From Homalodisca vitripennis (lineage: Eukaryota; Arthropoda; Insecta; Hemiptera; Cicadellidae), in NCBI RefSeq assembly GCF_021130785.1, contig NC_060207.1:106973501-107037500 (forward strand): 64,000 nucleotides of DNA. The letters are read 5' to 3'. A program made the translations under genes and the position numbers. Of this stretch, positions 11,621-25,420 are shown one piece after another. How positions within the stretch are numbered: the stretch's first letter is position 1; every line of letters starts with the position of its first letter. The notes below the pieces were generated by a model. The model worked only from the letters and a program-made list of their open reading frames with translations. It did no database searches and was not told where the DNA came from.

Positions 11621-14600
11621 ACGCACGTATGTGCATAAACATTTCTGTCTGTTCTTGTAACATCACTGACTTCCTGTTAATTCTTAACATAATATATCAG
11701 TAATTTTATTGTTCTACAATAAAATACACAGGATATGATGAACACTTATGTCTGTTCTTGCAAGGTCAACGACATTATTATGTTGTTTTCTATTACATTA
11801 AATGTATCATCTTATTGTTGTGCCAGAATACCAGACCACATTTTCAACTGAAAGACATTTTGAACAGCTTAGAGAGTTACTGTACAAAATTTTGACCAAT
11901 TGGAAACAATTTAGTGTTTTAAAAAGAATCATAGTAATAATGAAAGACTGTATGACTTTTGTCTCCCTATATGACTAAATTTATTTTAAATTATTAAAAT
12001 AAGAATTTCAAATATATTTCAAATTTGTTTAATGACTTAAAAAACTGTAGCAAATAGTACTTTTTGCTCAATAACTGCAGTGAGTGTGATTGAGGATATA
12101 GGAAGTAGTCAAACAACCATGTGGTGTTCCCTTGACTGTCCAACTCGGCCTGTGATAATTAATCGGTGACCGAGTCTCTAATTGAGTTTGCCTCTTGCTT
12201 GTAATTTGCTTGTCAATGAACCACCACTATCATTACCTTCAAATTCTCTCTGTCACTTTTTTATCTTTAGTGATAACAAGCATAAGATTGAAAACTCATC
12301 ACTGAGTATTAGAAAGAACTTTTTTGCCTGTCTAAAAATTATAAAGATCTTATTTTAATGGAAAAATCCTGCACCAACTCTTATTCGTAGAAATGTTGAG
12401 GAAATACTAAGATAAATTAAAGGACACACTACTAAATACTAGATGGTTTCAATAAAATTCAAATGCAATAGCTTTTAAATTATATTGTGTGGTACAAATT
12501 TGAAACAAAAATTCTTTCATTTAAATAAAACTATTTTACATTTAATATTGGTTATGTTTATTCTTTAAAATTTAAGTAAATTTGAACTAATTCAACTTTT
12601 GGAATCATCAATTCCATTATTAGCTCAGGGTTTTGATTTGTTTTTTGAATTGTATATATATAGAAGCTTATAATTAAATCCGATCCTATTTCGGCCCATG
12701 CAATGGAGCATAACAAAAAATTTGATGTGTTTTTCTTTAAAAAGTATTAACAAAATTCAGATTCCCCATAAACTTAAAGTGAATTATTTAGAAACAGCTA
12801 ATCAGAGGGTCCTACAAACTAAACATCCAGATGGTCTAAATTTAAGGCATAGATAGTTGTACTATAGATATAAATTATTCTTTACAATTTGAACTTATTT
12901 TATTTTATTAAAGTATACATTTAACTACAAATTGAATTTATAAATTTATATTCCTTGTATTATGCAAAATTGTTTACTCTTTGTACCTAATTCAAAATTA
13001 GTTTTATTAAAATATGATGTTTCTTTTGTTAATATGCCTTATATCCTATTTATATATCTTGAACATGTCGTTTTTAAACAAAATATAAAGAATTGTTATG
13101 TTTCATTTTTCTGTTTTTATTGAAGATTTTATATATTGAAGTGGCTAGCACGTAAAGGATATATTTCTCGAACTAAGTATACAGGATGTCTTTAGCTTGA
13201 AATCATCAATACTATCAGCCACAAACGTTTGTGACACTCTTTTCGAAATATCCTTCGAAAACCCTTTATGTATATTTATATACACACACAGTTGCATGTG
13301 CAAACTACAAACACACGAGTGCAGACACATCTGCAATAATTCCATAACAGTCCAGTGACCCATAACCTATGTGTTAAAGAAAAACAGGAGGGTTCCTTTA
13401 ATGTCCACATTCTTTACATATAATGCTCACATTTAAGAATAGCTGCTTTTAAAGTGTTCTACAACATGATGGATGTTTGAATTTGAAATTTTCAAGATTG
13501 GTCCTGTGATCATCAGTTTTTGACACTTACTGTATTTTTAACTAGTTACAAATATTCCACTGCATTCTATTTTTGAGGAGTAATTTCAGTCTTATCAATT
13601 AATTACTTTGTCACTATATATTTAGGGAGTGATAATATGAAATTTTTATGTGAGACAAGAAGCATTATTATTGGAAAGTACATTTAGTGGTTTAGAGGAT
13701 TTGTAATCAAAAATTAGATTTTTTTTCTATAAAAATGTATAATTTCCCTTACAATGTATTTTTTATTCCACATAGTAATGGAAGTCGAGGTCTCATTGTG
13801 CACTAAAATACATACTTGTAGCCATTTTAATTACCACAGTACTGCGGTAGTATTAGAAAATAATATATATATATGACAATGATAGTTACTCATCATTAAT
13901 TAAGTAGAATAATCAGGTAACTTGTAATGAAAAAGTATTTTGTAGAATAACTTTAGAAACCTTTTAGCTCTAAAAGAAATCACTTGTAGACACATGATCA
14001 AGGAAAGAAAAAGTCTTATTTTGAACCCTATCTTGACATTTATTCATTTTATTAATTTATGTTTATGTACGCTATTGTAACAGATGGCAACAAAGCAGGG
14101 AGATAGAAGGGTTTATGTGGCTTGCTGTAGGAGTGTATTACAATAATTTTTTGGGAACCAAATGTTGGACAAAATATAGTTTGATTCAATTTACTCTTTT
14201 CAATATAATTGAAGACAAAATCTTTAAACCATGAAAAAGTAAATAGAGACTACATACCATTTTTTTTTTTTTTTTTTTCAAAAATCAATACTTAATTAGG
14301 TTGAGGTACCAATTTTAAAGTTTCTCTGGATAAAGTTTTTTTATAGGAAAATCCGTTAGATGAGGTTATTTCTGAAGTGCCAGTTCATATCAACACATGG
14401 TGGCTTACCTCAGTCCTTGAGACTATCTATGCCACACCATACTTCACCATCCATCTCTGAGTGATAATGTTTTAACAGTATAAGGCTGCTACAACTACCA
14501 GAATATTCTATTAAAAGTGTATGTTCTATACATTTCTTTCGAGCCTTCAGTTCCTATTACAACACATTCAAAACACATCACACAAAAATACATCTACAAA

Positions 14601-15309
14601 TACACATACATCTTTTTCTTTTTATAACTAATCAAACTTCCTCTACAACAAAATATGAACTAATATGTATAAAATCAAGAAAACGCACACACTAATATAC
14701 TGATATGCTATAACCACACACAAAAGTTTCAAAAACTTAATACACTCTTCTAAACAATGTTGGAAAAGACTCAAAACAAATTTACATACATAAAATTGGA
14801 AAGATAGCAATGAAAGACTATTCTGAATTTCCAAGGAATCAAGAAAGTACTTATAGTTAACTATAGAATACCAGTAGTTCTGGAAAACTAGGAATACATA
14901 TTTATTTTTAAAGTCAGAAGTGAAATAACCCCCAAAAGCACTCAGTGGAATTTGTTATAAACATCTAACTCCATTGACACACCAAATCTGTATATAAAAA
15001 ATCCTATACTATTCATAAAATTTAGATAATACTTCTACAGTTATTTACAACATATTTCAATGAATATTTAATACATAAAATATTGTCCTTTTTTATGCAT
15101 ATAAGTAGGGTGAATTTGCATTTTCGAAATATATTTTCTTTACTTTATCTTTCACTCTATATAAAAAACCATTACAATGTTATTTGAATTCAATATAATA
15201 TTTCATTGTCTGATATATACACAATTTTTATGTAAAAATGTTAACGAGTCCTCAGTTTAAACATTTTATATGATTAAGACTGCTATGAGAGGTTCTGAAG
15301 CCCAAGTAC
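11621..15309. other. no gene seen
   Basis: Long AT-rich interval. Notable only for a GC-richer patch with an ACTCGG/CCGAGT inverted pair around TAATTAAT near 12140-12190, a run of 19 T at 14260-14278, and a CA-rich stretch at 13260-13330. Confidence 0.4.
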
Positions 15310-15438
15310 CTTTCAACTCCACTTTCAAAATCAGAAGAAGAAGAGGAAGAAACGGCTGGGGTCGGCTGTGCCCTAGGTACAAAATGGAGCTCGATAGATC
15401 GAGCCGTTCTAGACACTCATTCGCAAAGTTGAAAAACT
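15310..15438 (-). other. candidate first (untranslated) exon of a minus-strand transcript
   Basis: Runs from the predicted start at 15438 to a donor GTACTT (15309-15304, preceded by GAAAG). It is GC-rich, carries only a two-residue-long upstream reading frame after its first ATG (ATG AGT GTC TAG), and contains the palindrome GCTCGAT/ATCGAGC. No main coding frame is seen, so it would be 5' untranslated. It could be an alternative leader for the exons at 4280-3971. Confidence 0.4.
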
Positions 15439-15468
15439 GAGGCAGGCCAGAAGCAGGCCTCTTATATA
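15435..15468 (-). promoter_or_regulatory. TATA box plus TCAGTT initiator, minus strand
   Basis: On the minus strand TATATAAG (15468-15461) is followed by TCAGTT (15440-15435). The T of the TATA box is exactly 30 bases upstream of the initiator A (15438), the canonical spacing for an arthropod core promoter. The surrounding 250 bases are much richer in G and C than the neighbourhood. Confidence 0.55.
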
Positions 15469-15603
15469 CGTGTTATCAGTGCTCCACCCTGTGCTATCAG
15501 GAGTTATGTAACTGGCCGATGGCTGGTGCTGCTATCTGTGACCCCTCTCTGGCAAGGCCAGCTGATCCTGTGTTAATTGACTCTGTACGCCACACTCTAC
15601 AGT

Positions 15604-16289
15604 ACTGAATAGTCAATGTCATTTATGGTCAAACTGTTCCACATGGCAGATTACCGACTCTGAATTTCATTGGTCTTTTCAACATAATGTATCTACTTCA
15701 TTAAAATTTACTTAAACCCCCATTACACAAGTTAGATAGGCAGTGGGTAAAAATTAAGTATTCTGAGAAATTACTCAAACAGCCTCATAAGCAACAATTT
15801 AAAACAGTTACAAAATACATAAATCGTAAAGAAAAAAACTATTGTCTCTCTTTACACTATAATTAAATGTAATTTATTTATTGTTTTTCCTTTCTCTCTC
15901 ACACAAATGTATAATAAATGTTGTCATGAGTTAAAAAATTCAATTCAATGGTGTGAGCCTCTGAAAATATCAACTTGTATATAAGTGAGCATTAGCTGCA
16001 TCCAAAAAAAACTGAATTCTGACCGAAATTTGACAAGCAGATGACTAAAAATAGGCTATTCACACATGTGTTATTCATTAACAAGGATTTTTAGTTTAGT
16101 CTCTACAACAAAGGGCTATTACGAAATTTGTCAAAAAAAAATAATTACTTTAATTTTTTATCATATAATATAGTACTAAAAATAAAGTATAATTTATAGA
16201 TTTAACTGATTAGATACTTAACACAATGAGCAAAACTGCATCTTTCTTCAAGATTCTATGAGGATTTAAAATTTTTCCGAAGAGAGTAC
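15604..16289. other. no gene seen
   Basis: AT-rich flank between the promoter region and the LINE relic. Confidence 0.35.
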
Positions 16290-16665
16290 TTAATACTGTA
16301 CCACTACATACTTGGGCAAATAATAGATGACAACCTCACATGGTTTAATTCAAATCAAATTCAGAAGTGGTAATGGATTATGCACAGATGCACGAATAAA
16401 ACATAAAATATGCCAGTGTCTAATGCCTGACAGTGCATTGGTGTACTTCAACTGAGAAAAGTCCAAGATATTATCAAACGAGTTAGAAAAACAGACAAGA
16501 AATACTTTGGACACAGCCTCAATAACTGGCTACAGAACCAACCATTCTACACACCGAAAGAATTTTATGAATGGAAAACCCAACACAACCAAGGTTTTGC
16601 TTTTTGTGTTGTATTTTCTGTCACCATTACTAAACTTGAAGTTTACATAAATAAAGATGATTTGG
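16290..16665 (+). pseudogene. LINE relic, end of reverse-transcriptase ORF
   Basis: Decayed 3' end of a non-LTR retrotransposon (Jockey/CR1-like). Around 16304-16370 one frame reads YLGQIIDDNLTW, the thumb-region YLG..(I/L)D..L.W phrase that follows the catalytic core. After frameshifts, about 16500-16570 reads FGHSLNNWLQNQPFYTPKEF, the family's usual last stretch before the stop. AATAAAG near 16651 may be the 3' end. Too broken to code. Confidence 0.5.
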
Positions 16666-17636
16666 CTTTGACAACATATTATCAGTTGGTGCAGTTCCCT
16701 GCCTTATGACAGTACCATTAATAATCATACTCTGATCATCATAATTCATTGTTTTACCTGTCCAGTAATGTGTCTATGACATAATCTGTATTGTAACATT
16801 CATGACAATGGCTAATTTCTGACTTTTTTATAAGCCGTCGAATTTTTCAATAATTATTATAAAAAACCGTAAGTTTTTTAACATTAAACATCTAAAAATA
16901 ACAAGAAGTATGTAGGATTTGCAATTGTGCACACACACAAAATTATTTAAATTGGTTTTTCCAATGCTTTTCTTGTACCCCAAAGGGTACTTAAAAATTT
17001 ACCTAAACATTAAGTAATTATACGCCCCTACGGAATACACAACAGTCTGAGGTATTTCTTTAATCACAGGCTCATATTTAACAAACCACCAAGACAAACA
17101 AAAAAAATATATGCATGTTGTTTTGAATGTGTTAAATAGTACTTAAACAGGGAAAAGACCAGCTGTTTTAAAAAGTGTTTTTCTTCAAATTTAGTTGGTC
17201 AACATTTTCTTATTACAAAAATATTAAGAAGGGAATAGAACAATCTTATAACTTTAAAAGGAAAAACACAAAATTACAAGATAAGGCAGCAGAGTAACTG
17301 TATACTTCTTGTAAATTCTCATTTCCAAAAATCTTCTAAAATAGCATAGCTGCTTTCCACTACACAAGCACTGATAATTTTTCAATTCGTGTGATTGTTT
17401 TAGCATGTATCAAATACATCTCATTCTGTGGAAAATTAAGAATACTTTTAATAATGCATATACACGTATGTATGTATTTTGTAATCTGTAATGTTGTTGT
17501 TGATTTCCTCATCAAACAAATATTGTAAGAGATAAACAGCAGTTTTTAGCCTTTTAACACAAGAATGGGTGGGGCACCACCTGAATGCTTAATTTTGGTT
17601 GAACATATCTAAATAAGAAATTCCTAACACTTTCAG
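16666..17636. other. no gene seen
   Basis: AT-rich, no supported feature. Confidence 0.35.
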
Positions 17637-17957
17637 CTACACATGATGATTCGTGGTAAAGATATTTACATTTACTGTAGAGTAAAACAAACACTTGGGG
17701 TTGAAAGTGTGAAATAGCAATACTAGACTATCCAGCCCATATTCAGCCCCATGTGAAGATTCATTGGTAATGATATTTACACTTCCTGTAGAGTAAGTGT
17801 ATATCTGGCCATATACACATGGAGTGAAGGTATTAATCACCAGGATGTTTCTTAATCCCTTTCTTGTTAATTCATTTACACCTGCATCATCTATCACCTC
17901 GTCCATTAACAATTTCTGAACAAAAGCACTGGTTGGCTGTTCTAGGAACAGTTTCAT
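17637..17957 (-). CDS. open frame of 106 codons, unidentified, with internal repeat
   Basis: Minus-strand frame from ATG 17957 to TAG 17637. The first half reads as plausible protein (LLMDEVIDDAGVNELTRKGL, then RNILVINTFTP). The second half contains two diverged copies of about 45 bases, one centred near 17785 and one near 17665, roughly 121 bases apart, each reading YST..VNI..TN. No promoter, splice sites or family recognised. It may be a fragment of a repeat-derived gene. Confidence 0.25.
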   Translation of the reverse strand: MKLFLEQPTSAFVQKLLMDEVIDDAGVNELTRKGLRNILVINTFTPCVYGQIYTYSTGSVNIITNESSHGAEYGLDSLVLLFHTFNPKCLFYSTVNVNIFTTNHHV

Positions 17958-19925
17958 ATTTACTCTTTCTACACTTCAATACAGAAAGCCTAGCAAGTCT
18001 GTACTTTCATTTCTTACTTTACAAAACTGCTTGATGAATAAGTAGTCACTGATTGTTCAATTACAGACAAAACTTAAAGATTATGATTGTAACGCTCAAG
18101 TGGGGATAAAACTTTTAATTAATACCTCTTCAACAGATCAATCAGTATTACATAACTTATTCACAAATTATTGCTATTTGAGTATAAAGTTCTCATAAAT
18201 GTAGCTTTATTTTACAATTAAATTTTTCTAGTAACTTTCACAATAGATATAACATATAGCAATATATGAAGTTTCAGAGAGAGTAAAAATAAAAAAAGAA
18301 AGGTGGTGATGCCGTTTAAACAATGTAAGTCCAACTGCAGATACATAATTATCTTTACTTACAAGATACACAAAAAAACCACCAATCACAGTTATTGAAT
18401 ATGGTCTGTTCTTGCACAGCTTGGCAAAGTTTTAAATAGCCAGGATACTAAACCCAATCTTTTACAAGCCAACATTAACCAACTAGTTTACAATTTGTCA
18501 CTCACTGCAACACACCTTGGTTATATTTTCATTAAACTTTAATTAATATATACTATGCTAGATACATGCATATACATAAGCAAGCAATAATAAGCTTTTT
18601 ATCTACAAAAAATAACAAAAAAATGTTACATTGGCTCTTTGCATTAAAAAGATTTTCTAAATTTAAGTTCGTAAAAATACTATTTTTAAGCAGCTCTTTA
18701 AAATGTTTACATTTGAAATGCAGTCTTGTTGCAATTAAAATTATCAGTCACCGTAATTTCTAAACTCCTTTAATTAATTTCTAATAGTGACAAATAACTG
18801 GAGACATGCAGGTTAACGTAGACTGTCAATGTATTTGCTATGTTTAATCTTTCTAAGATACGAAATATTTCTCAAAATTCCTCCTTTAATATTATCCATA
18901 TTATTTTACTAAGATTGTATGAGCATCAACATTAAAAAAAGTGAAAAGGAGTCTTTTTTTCACCAAGTGAAATTGCGGTTAAGAAGTCCTCTTTAAAATG
19001 TAACCTAAACCAAAAGGTATGTATTAAAAACAATATAACTTTTCTTACAAATTCAATTAGTTAGTCTTTTATAATTGAGGGAAATTATCATGTCTATCAA
19101 ACTGATCTAATTAATAATCCCATATTTATTATTTTTTCCAAAGACATATTCTAAATTTTATGAGTGATAAAATAATGTATGTTAAAATAATACCAATATA
19201 GAAAAATTAAATGATTATAGCATAAACTGTTTTTGAACCCAAAATACAAACATGTCTAAAGTGACAAAAATAATTGAAGAATTTTTCTGAATCCATATAA
19301 AGACTCTCAAAAGCATATTTTGGAGGTCTTTCCTATAAACACAGATCTCCAACTACTTTCTTCATTGATACACATCAGATTTGAAAAATATTTGATTGTT
19401 CAAACTATTTGTACTCCACCAGAAAGTGCTTTCAACTCGGACTCAATTTTCTCATTAATAGTTTGTCATTGTAAAATAAACTTAAATATATGTTATTTTT
19501 ACTATTAAAAATGTAATAAATCAGACTTTTTTTGTATAAAGGACAAAAAACACAGATGTTATCATTGTACGTTTTTCCGTTGGCACTTGCATATATGGCG
19601 GCATCAAATATTGCTGCGTTCTGTTAACCTTTAACATTTAAATATAATTTTGATACAGAAGTACATCATATTATATCGATGGCTTAAAATAAATATTTCT
19701 GCTACTACAGCTGTAGCGTGACCCCAAGCTATTTGAGTGAATTTGTTATGAATAAAATGCTTTAGTTAACAATACATTTCAGTGAACTGTACAGGGGCCC
19801 ACCCGTTCCAGACTAACTGTTATAAATGACTAGAATAATCAGGGATGTAAATTTTCAGAATCTGGTTATTAACAAATTACTACTAAGAAATCTGAAGAGA
19901 ATGTTTATTTTAGCATTGTTATCAC
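17958..19925. other. no gene seen
   Basis: AT-rich, no supported feature. Confidence 0.35.
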
Positions 19926-20090
19926 CGAGGAATTCTGACAAAGTTGCGGGGAGTTTTCCTTCTTCTTTCTCAATGTTTCTTTGATTATCATTCTATCCTC
20001 TTCCATAGAGTCAGACGATAACTGTCTCTTCAGATTGCCTTCACCGTCAATGCTTACAACACAGTGCCTTGGGTTTGTGGGTGTTGCCAT
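19926..20090 (-). CDS. candidate first coding exon of a minus-strand gene
   Basis: From ATG at 20090 the frame reads MATPTNPRHCVVSIDGEGNL, then a polar part with RQLSSDS (a 14-3-3/basophilic kinase type site), an E/D patch and a K-rich patch (LRKKKENSPQ). A donor GTGATA after codon 55 (exon end 19926) leaves phase 0, which fits the phase-0 acceptor at 4280. Unspliced, the frame ends six codons later. The start is downstream of a TCAGTT initiator at 20219-20214, with one tiny upstream frame (ATG CGC TGA) in the leader. Composition is richer than the flanks. Alternative: a second exon opened by the AG at about 20099. Product unknown. Confidence 0.45.
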
Positions 20091-20213
20091 ATAGTTTCTA
20101 TCAGCGCATTGTGTTTAGAGTTGCAGGTTGAAACTCCAGGAATGGGTGAACCCTCAGGCTTAAAAACTAACAGACCCTACCACAGTTTTCCAAAGCTCAA
20201 ATCTGACTAGTTT

Positions 20214-20219
20214 AACTGA
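20214..20219 (-). promoter_or_regulatory. TCAGTT initiator upstream of the 20090 ATG
   Basis: Minus-strand TCAGTT with predicted start at 20217, 127 bases before the ATG, inside a GC-richer block (20110-20400). No TATA box is obvious 30 bases upstream. Confidence 0.35.
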
Positions 20220-20612
20220 GACAAGAATACGCGCATGACTCAGGCTCGTCCATAGCAGCAGAAACTCTAACTGCTCACTGCGCATTTCCTGACCAAGAAC
20301 TAACGAGGCTGGTCTCAGATCTATATCGGCTCTAGCACACTATTAGAAAGGCACTTTTAAATTAGGACTAGGGCACTCCCAGCTGATGACGAAGCAGAAC
20401 AATGGGTAGTGGATGGGTAGAAGAAGTGAGGATAAAGATTAGAGAGGAAGAGGCATCATACCCAGAACGTGTAATAAATAAGATATACTATTTTAATGTT
20501 ATTGTATTTTGTCTTCTGTGAGTCCAAAACAATCATAAAATTACCTTAAAAGGATTAATACAGATATTTTATGTCAATAATTGAATGCACTTTAGACTAT
20601 AAGTTATACATA

Positions 20613-22268
20613 CCCCCAATGTAGTTTTATAATTTTAAATTCATACAAACCACCCAATGTAGTTTTATAATTTTAAATTCATACAAACCACCCAATGTAG
20701 TTTTATAATTTTAAATTCATACAAACCACCCAATGGAGTTTTTATAATTTTAAATTCATACAAACCACCCAATGTAGTTTTATAATTTTAAATTCATACA
20801 AACCACCCAATGTAGTTTTATAATTTTAAATTCATACAAACCACCCAATGTAGTTTTATAATTTTAAATTCATACAAACCACCCAATGTAGTTTTATAAT
20901 TTTAAATTCATACAAACCACCCAATGTAGTTTTATAATTTTAAATTCATACAAACCACCCAATGTAGTTTTATAATTTTAAATTCATACAAACCACCCAA
21001 TGTAGTTTTATAATTTTAAATTCATACAAACCACCCAATGTAGTTTTATAATTTTAAATTCATACAAACCACCCAATGTAGTTTTATAATTTTAAATTCA
21101 TACAAACCACCCAATGTAGTTTTATAATTTTAAATTCATACAAACCACCCAATGTAGTTTTATAATTTTAAATTCATACAAACCACCCAATGATTCATAC
21201 AAACCACCCAATGTAGTTTTAGTTTTATAATTTTAAATTCATACAAACCACCCAATGTAGTTTTATAATTTTAAATTCATACAAACCACCCAATGGAGTT
21301 TTATAATTTTAAATTCATACAAACCACCCAATGTAGTTTTATAATTTTAAATTCATACAAACCACCCAATGTAGTTTTATAATTTTAAATTCATACAAAC
21401 CACCCAATGTAGTTTTATAATTTTAAATTCATACAAACCACCCAATGTAGTTTTATAATTTTAAATTCATACAAACCACCCAATGTAGTTTTATAATTTT
21501 AAATTCATACAAACCACCCAATGTAGTTTTATAATTTTAAATTCATACAAACCACCCAATGTAGTTTTATAATTTTAAATTCATACAAACCACCCAATGT
21601 AGTTTTATAATTTTAAATTCATACAAACCACCCAATGTAGTTTTATAATTTTAAATTCATACAAACCACCCAATGTAGTTTTATAATTTTAAATTCATAC
21701 AAACCACCCAATGTAGTTTTATAATTTTAAATTCATACAAACCACCCAATGTAGTTTTATAATTTTAAATTCATACAAACCACCCAATGTAGTTTTATAA
21801 TTTTAAATTCATACAAACCACCCAATGTAGTTTTATAATTTTAAATTCATACAAACCACCCAATGTAGTTTTATAATTTTAAATTCATACAAACCACCCA
21901 ATGTAGTTTTATAATTTTAAATTCATACAAACCACCCAATGTAGTTTTATAATTTTAAATTCATACAAACCACCCAATGTAGTTTTATAATTTTAAATTC
22001 ATACAAACCACCCAATGTAGTTTTATAATTTTAAATTCATACAAACCACCCAATGTAGTTTTATAATTTTAAATTCATACAAACCACCCAATGTAGTTTT
22101 ATAATTTTAAATTCATACAAACCACCCAATGTAGTTTTATAATTTTAAATTCATACAAACCACCCAATGTAGTTTTATAATTTTAAATTCATACAAACCA
22201 CCCAATGTAGTTTTATAATTTTAAATTCATACAAACCACCCAATGGAGTTTTATAATTTTAAATTCAT
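20613..22268. repeat. 38-bp tandem satellite, about 43 copies
   Basis: Head-to-tail array of a 38-base unit whose parts read ACCACCCAATGTAGTTTTAT and AATTTTAAATTCATACAA. Nearly all copies are identical. Exceptions I see: GGAG in place of GTAG in three units (about 20734, 21294 and 22244), one extra T in the first of these, and one rearranged partial unit at about 21190-21235. The last unit breaks into unique sequence at 22269. Near-perfect homogeneity implies recent expansion or conversion. The unit has stops in all frames of interest and does not encode protein. Confidence 0.97.
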
Positions 22269-25200
22269 TGACTTTGAAGCTGTAGAGAAAAATAATATAC
22301 TTTTTGAGGTTAACAGGCTACATTGTAGACCCATGTTCATAGGAAGAAAAAGTCTTATTTTGTCCCCTATAATAGGTACCAGAAAGGTTTTACATGTGAG
22401 GGTGTTCATAAAAATAGTCTATACTCAAATCACACCATCGCAAAATTAGTACTGGTAAAATTTTGGACAATAACGTACATACAAAAAAGAAATAATGAGC
22501 CTGTTGGTTTAATAATTAAACAGGTAATAAGTTTGGCACTAATGCCAATTTTTTTCATGTGTCAAGCAGCACAAAGGTAAATGGGACAAGGAGTCCACCT
22601 GGCCTTCTAACATTTGGCAGAGGCATCATCAAGCTCAACCTGATAACTGTGGCCTTGGCACTTGCTCTGCTATACTTAAGATAACAGTATTTCAGTAGCA
22701 CTAGTTTTTAATCCTTTAATTAAATTATTCTATTGTTAATCCATTTATTGATATTATTAACTCTCATTCCAAAATTAATCAGCTGGTACATTGCCTTTTT
22801 TGCTAAATGCTTAACATCTTCAATTTAAACTATTCCATACAATAAAATAGGGGAAGTTGGTATATGTAGTCATTATGTTACATTAAAATACAAAAGGAAA
22901 TTAATTCTTTGAATTTTGGGTTGATAATTTTTATTTTACATTAACCACTGGTTGGATTCCGTTATGTCACCACATTTCTTTTTTCTCCCAAAACCTTTTT
23001 ATGCCAAATTAAAAGTATAGAGAAATGGACAATAACAATTTATATCTCATCCTAATCGGGCACGGATAAATCCACTAACAAATTTTTAAGCCTCTTATTG
23101 CATGCTACATTTAGTTACTTAAGGAAAATTTTAAAGAAGCAGGGTAACTGAATCTAATCTCTATTTACATTATTCAAACATAACCAATAGAAATTACTAT
23201 AAATTAATTTTTTGGCTGAATCCAATGAACGGCTAGCTGATGTATAGAATATTGTGCTTCTCCTCAGTAGTGTAGAATGCGATCTTAATAGATGCAAATT
23301 ATCACCTTCATGTTGTCCACCTAAGATTATTCCTATTGGTGTTAGTAATCAGGAGCAAAATTACAAAAGTAACTATATATCAATATCATCTGAAGGTAGT
23401 TTCAACATAGTTAAATAATTCAATTAAGTTTATATTAAATTAGGTTGGTAGACAAAATGTTAGAAAATCTTAACATTATTATGTATTTCAAATTAGTATA
23501 TCTGAAATAAATTCAATTTATATTATATCATCTTAGTCTCTGACCGATTTTCATATGTTTGTGTCCAAGACTTATTACCCTTTAAGACAATTGGCTTATA
23601 CAATTTTAAGACATTAAACCATCTACTTTTAATCAACAACTGAAAACAATGTTTTAATTAAAACAACAGTATATTAATACTAGTTTGCTAACATAACAAT
23701 CACATAAGGTGGAAGAAAATTGTTCGAATTCTTCAATTCATTGTAGCACACAACTAATCAAATTGATTTAGATTATCAATAGATTATCAATTAGCAGTTG
23801 AATGTACTCAATATATAGAATGTAGCCTACTCCTAATCAGCAACAAATAAGCAGGAACTAACTACTTTCATTGCATTCAATCAACTATCCCGTAGTTATG
23901 ATACATGTTTAAAGAAATCAAATGTATTTTATTATCAAAACAGAACTGGTAATGTTTTAATTATTGTCTACTTTAACCACAGCATAAACTTTGCATTGGA
24001 ACTGTGTGTTGTGGAGGAAGGGGGGTTTAGAGGATATTTCAGAAATGGAAGGCAGTTAATTCATCATTCTATTGAGTAGCAAACCTTAACATACAAACAC
24101 CATCAATATTAGTTGGACACAAAAAAGCAAAGGATGAAAGGATGACCTTCAATGAGGTTCAAGGACACTGGACAGACTGACTGCTCAGACCAAACACAAG
24201 CACATGCCAGTCAAACTGGTTCGCTCTACACTCCTCTTACTCTTCTTGTCATGGGCAGTTGCCTTGGCTACACTCATTTGCAGAGTTTTTAATAGGCTAC
24301 ATAGAATAAAAAAAAACAATTTTAAATAAATAAATAACACTGAATTATGGTGGAAACTGTATATTGTTACTTTGGCAAAACAACTCTTCCTCTAAAACAT
24401 ATGTTGATATTAAAGATTTAAAAATTAATCATTTACTGTCTGGTAATTTACCTGAAGAAACTTTTTAGGTTCAAAAGTGTGTAATAAACTTCCCGATGAC
24501 ACTATACATTTGTAAAAGTGTATACCTATTCTCAAAAAGGGTTAAGCTATGGTTCACTAAATTTGAATTCATTGATCCAATTTTTAAAATACAGGTTTAA
24601 TTAAATTGTATTTCAGAAATTTGTCTTTATTTATATTTTTTTTTAACTTTTATCTGATTGTTGAACAAAGGTTAGGATTAGCTAGTTTCTATACAGTTGT
24701 ACTTATTTTCTATTTTTAAGTAAAAGCGGCCTTTAAGTTAAATTAATTTAGAAAAGGAACGTTAAAACTACTTTTGCCTTCTGAAGCTCTAGTATTTTCA
24801 AAGAAGAAACATTTATGTGCATTTTTATTTTATTTGAAATATTAATTTTGTACATTTACTTGTAAGATAATCGTAGTTTGTAATTTGTAATTTAATTTCC
24901 GAATTTGTAAAAAGATATTGTGTATAATATTGTAAGAATGTTTCTTTGAGAAAATAAATTTATTTTTATTCTTATACTTCGCCATTTAACTCTGGTAGAG
25001 TTATGAAAAATCATATTTGAGCATGGTTACTCTTTAATGTATTATAAGAGAATATTTATGTATATGTGATTTGCAATATTTTAAACCATATAATAGACCA
25101 CACAAAATTAAAATGTCATAGGATTCTTTAAAGCCTGTCATAAAAGATTCATACTCATAGTTTCTAGATTTTAAAGTAAAAGTCATGATTTATTTAGTGT

Positions 25201-25381
25201 TCAAAATATTTACTGCTTTAATATGATATACAGTGGAAAGGTTCTCTATATATATTAATACATTTTCCAACTGCCCAATGTAATCACAGTTAGAATATTT
25301 GCTTGTTCTGTATCAAGAACAACTTACAAAAACTGCACATTTATTTTATGTAAAACAAAAATTGTATCTTTTGTAGATTTT

Positions 25382-25420
<39 letters not shown>

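Noticed and set aside
13178..13290. TACAGGATGTC as the end of a DNA transposon
   Set aside because: No partner end or target duplication found.
20613..22268. CRISPR array
   Set aside because: The 38-bp units are contiguous, with no variable spacers, in a eukaryotic genome. It is a tandem satellite.
24150..24300. Minus-strand small coding exon (MSVAKATAHDKK...)
   Set aside because: Short frame without convincing acceptor or donor and no homology.
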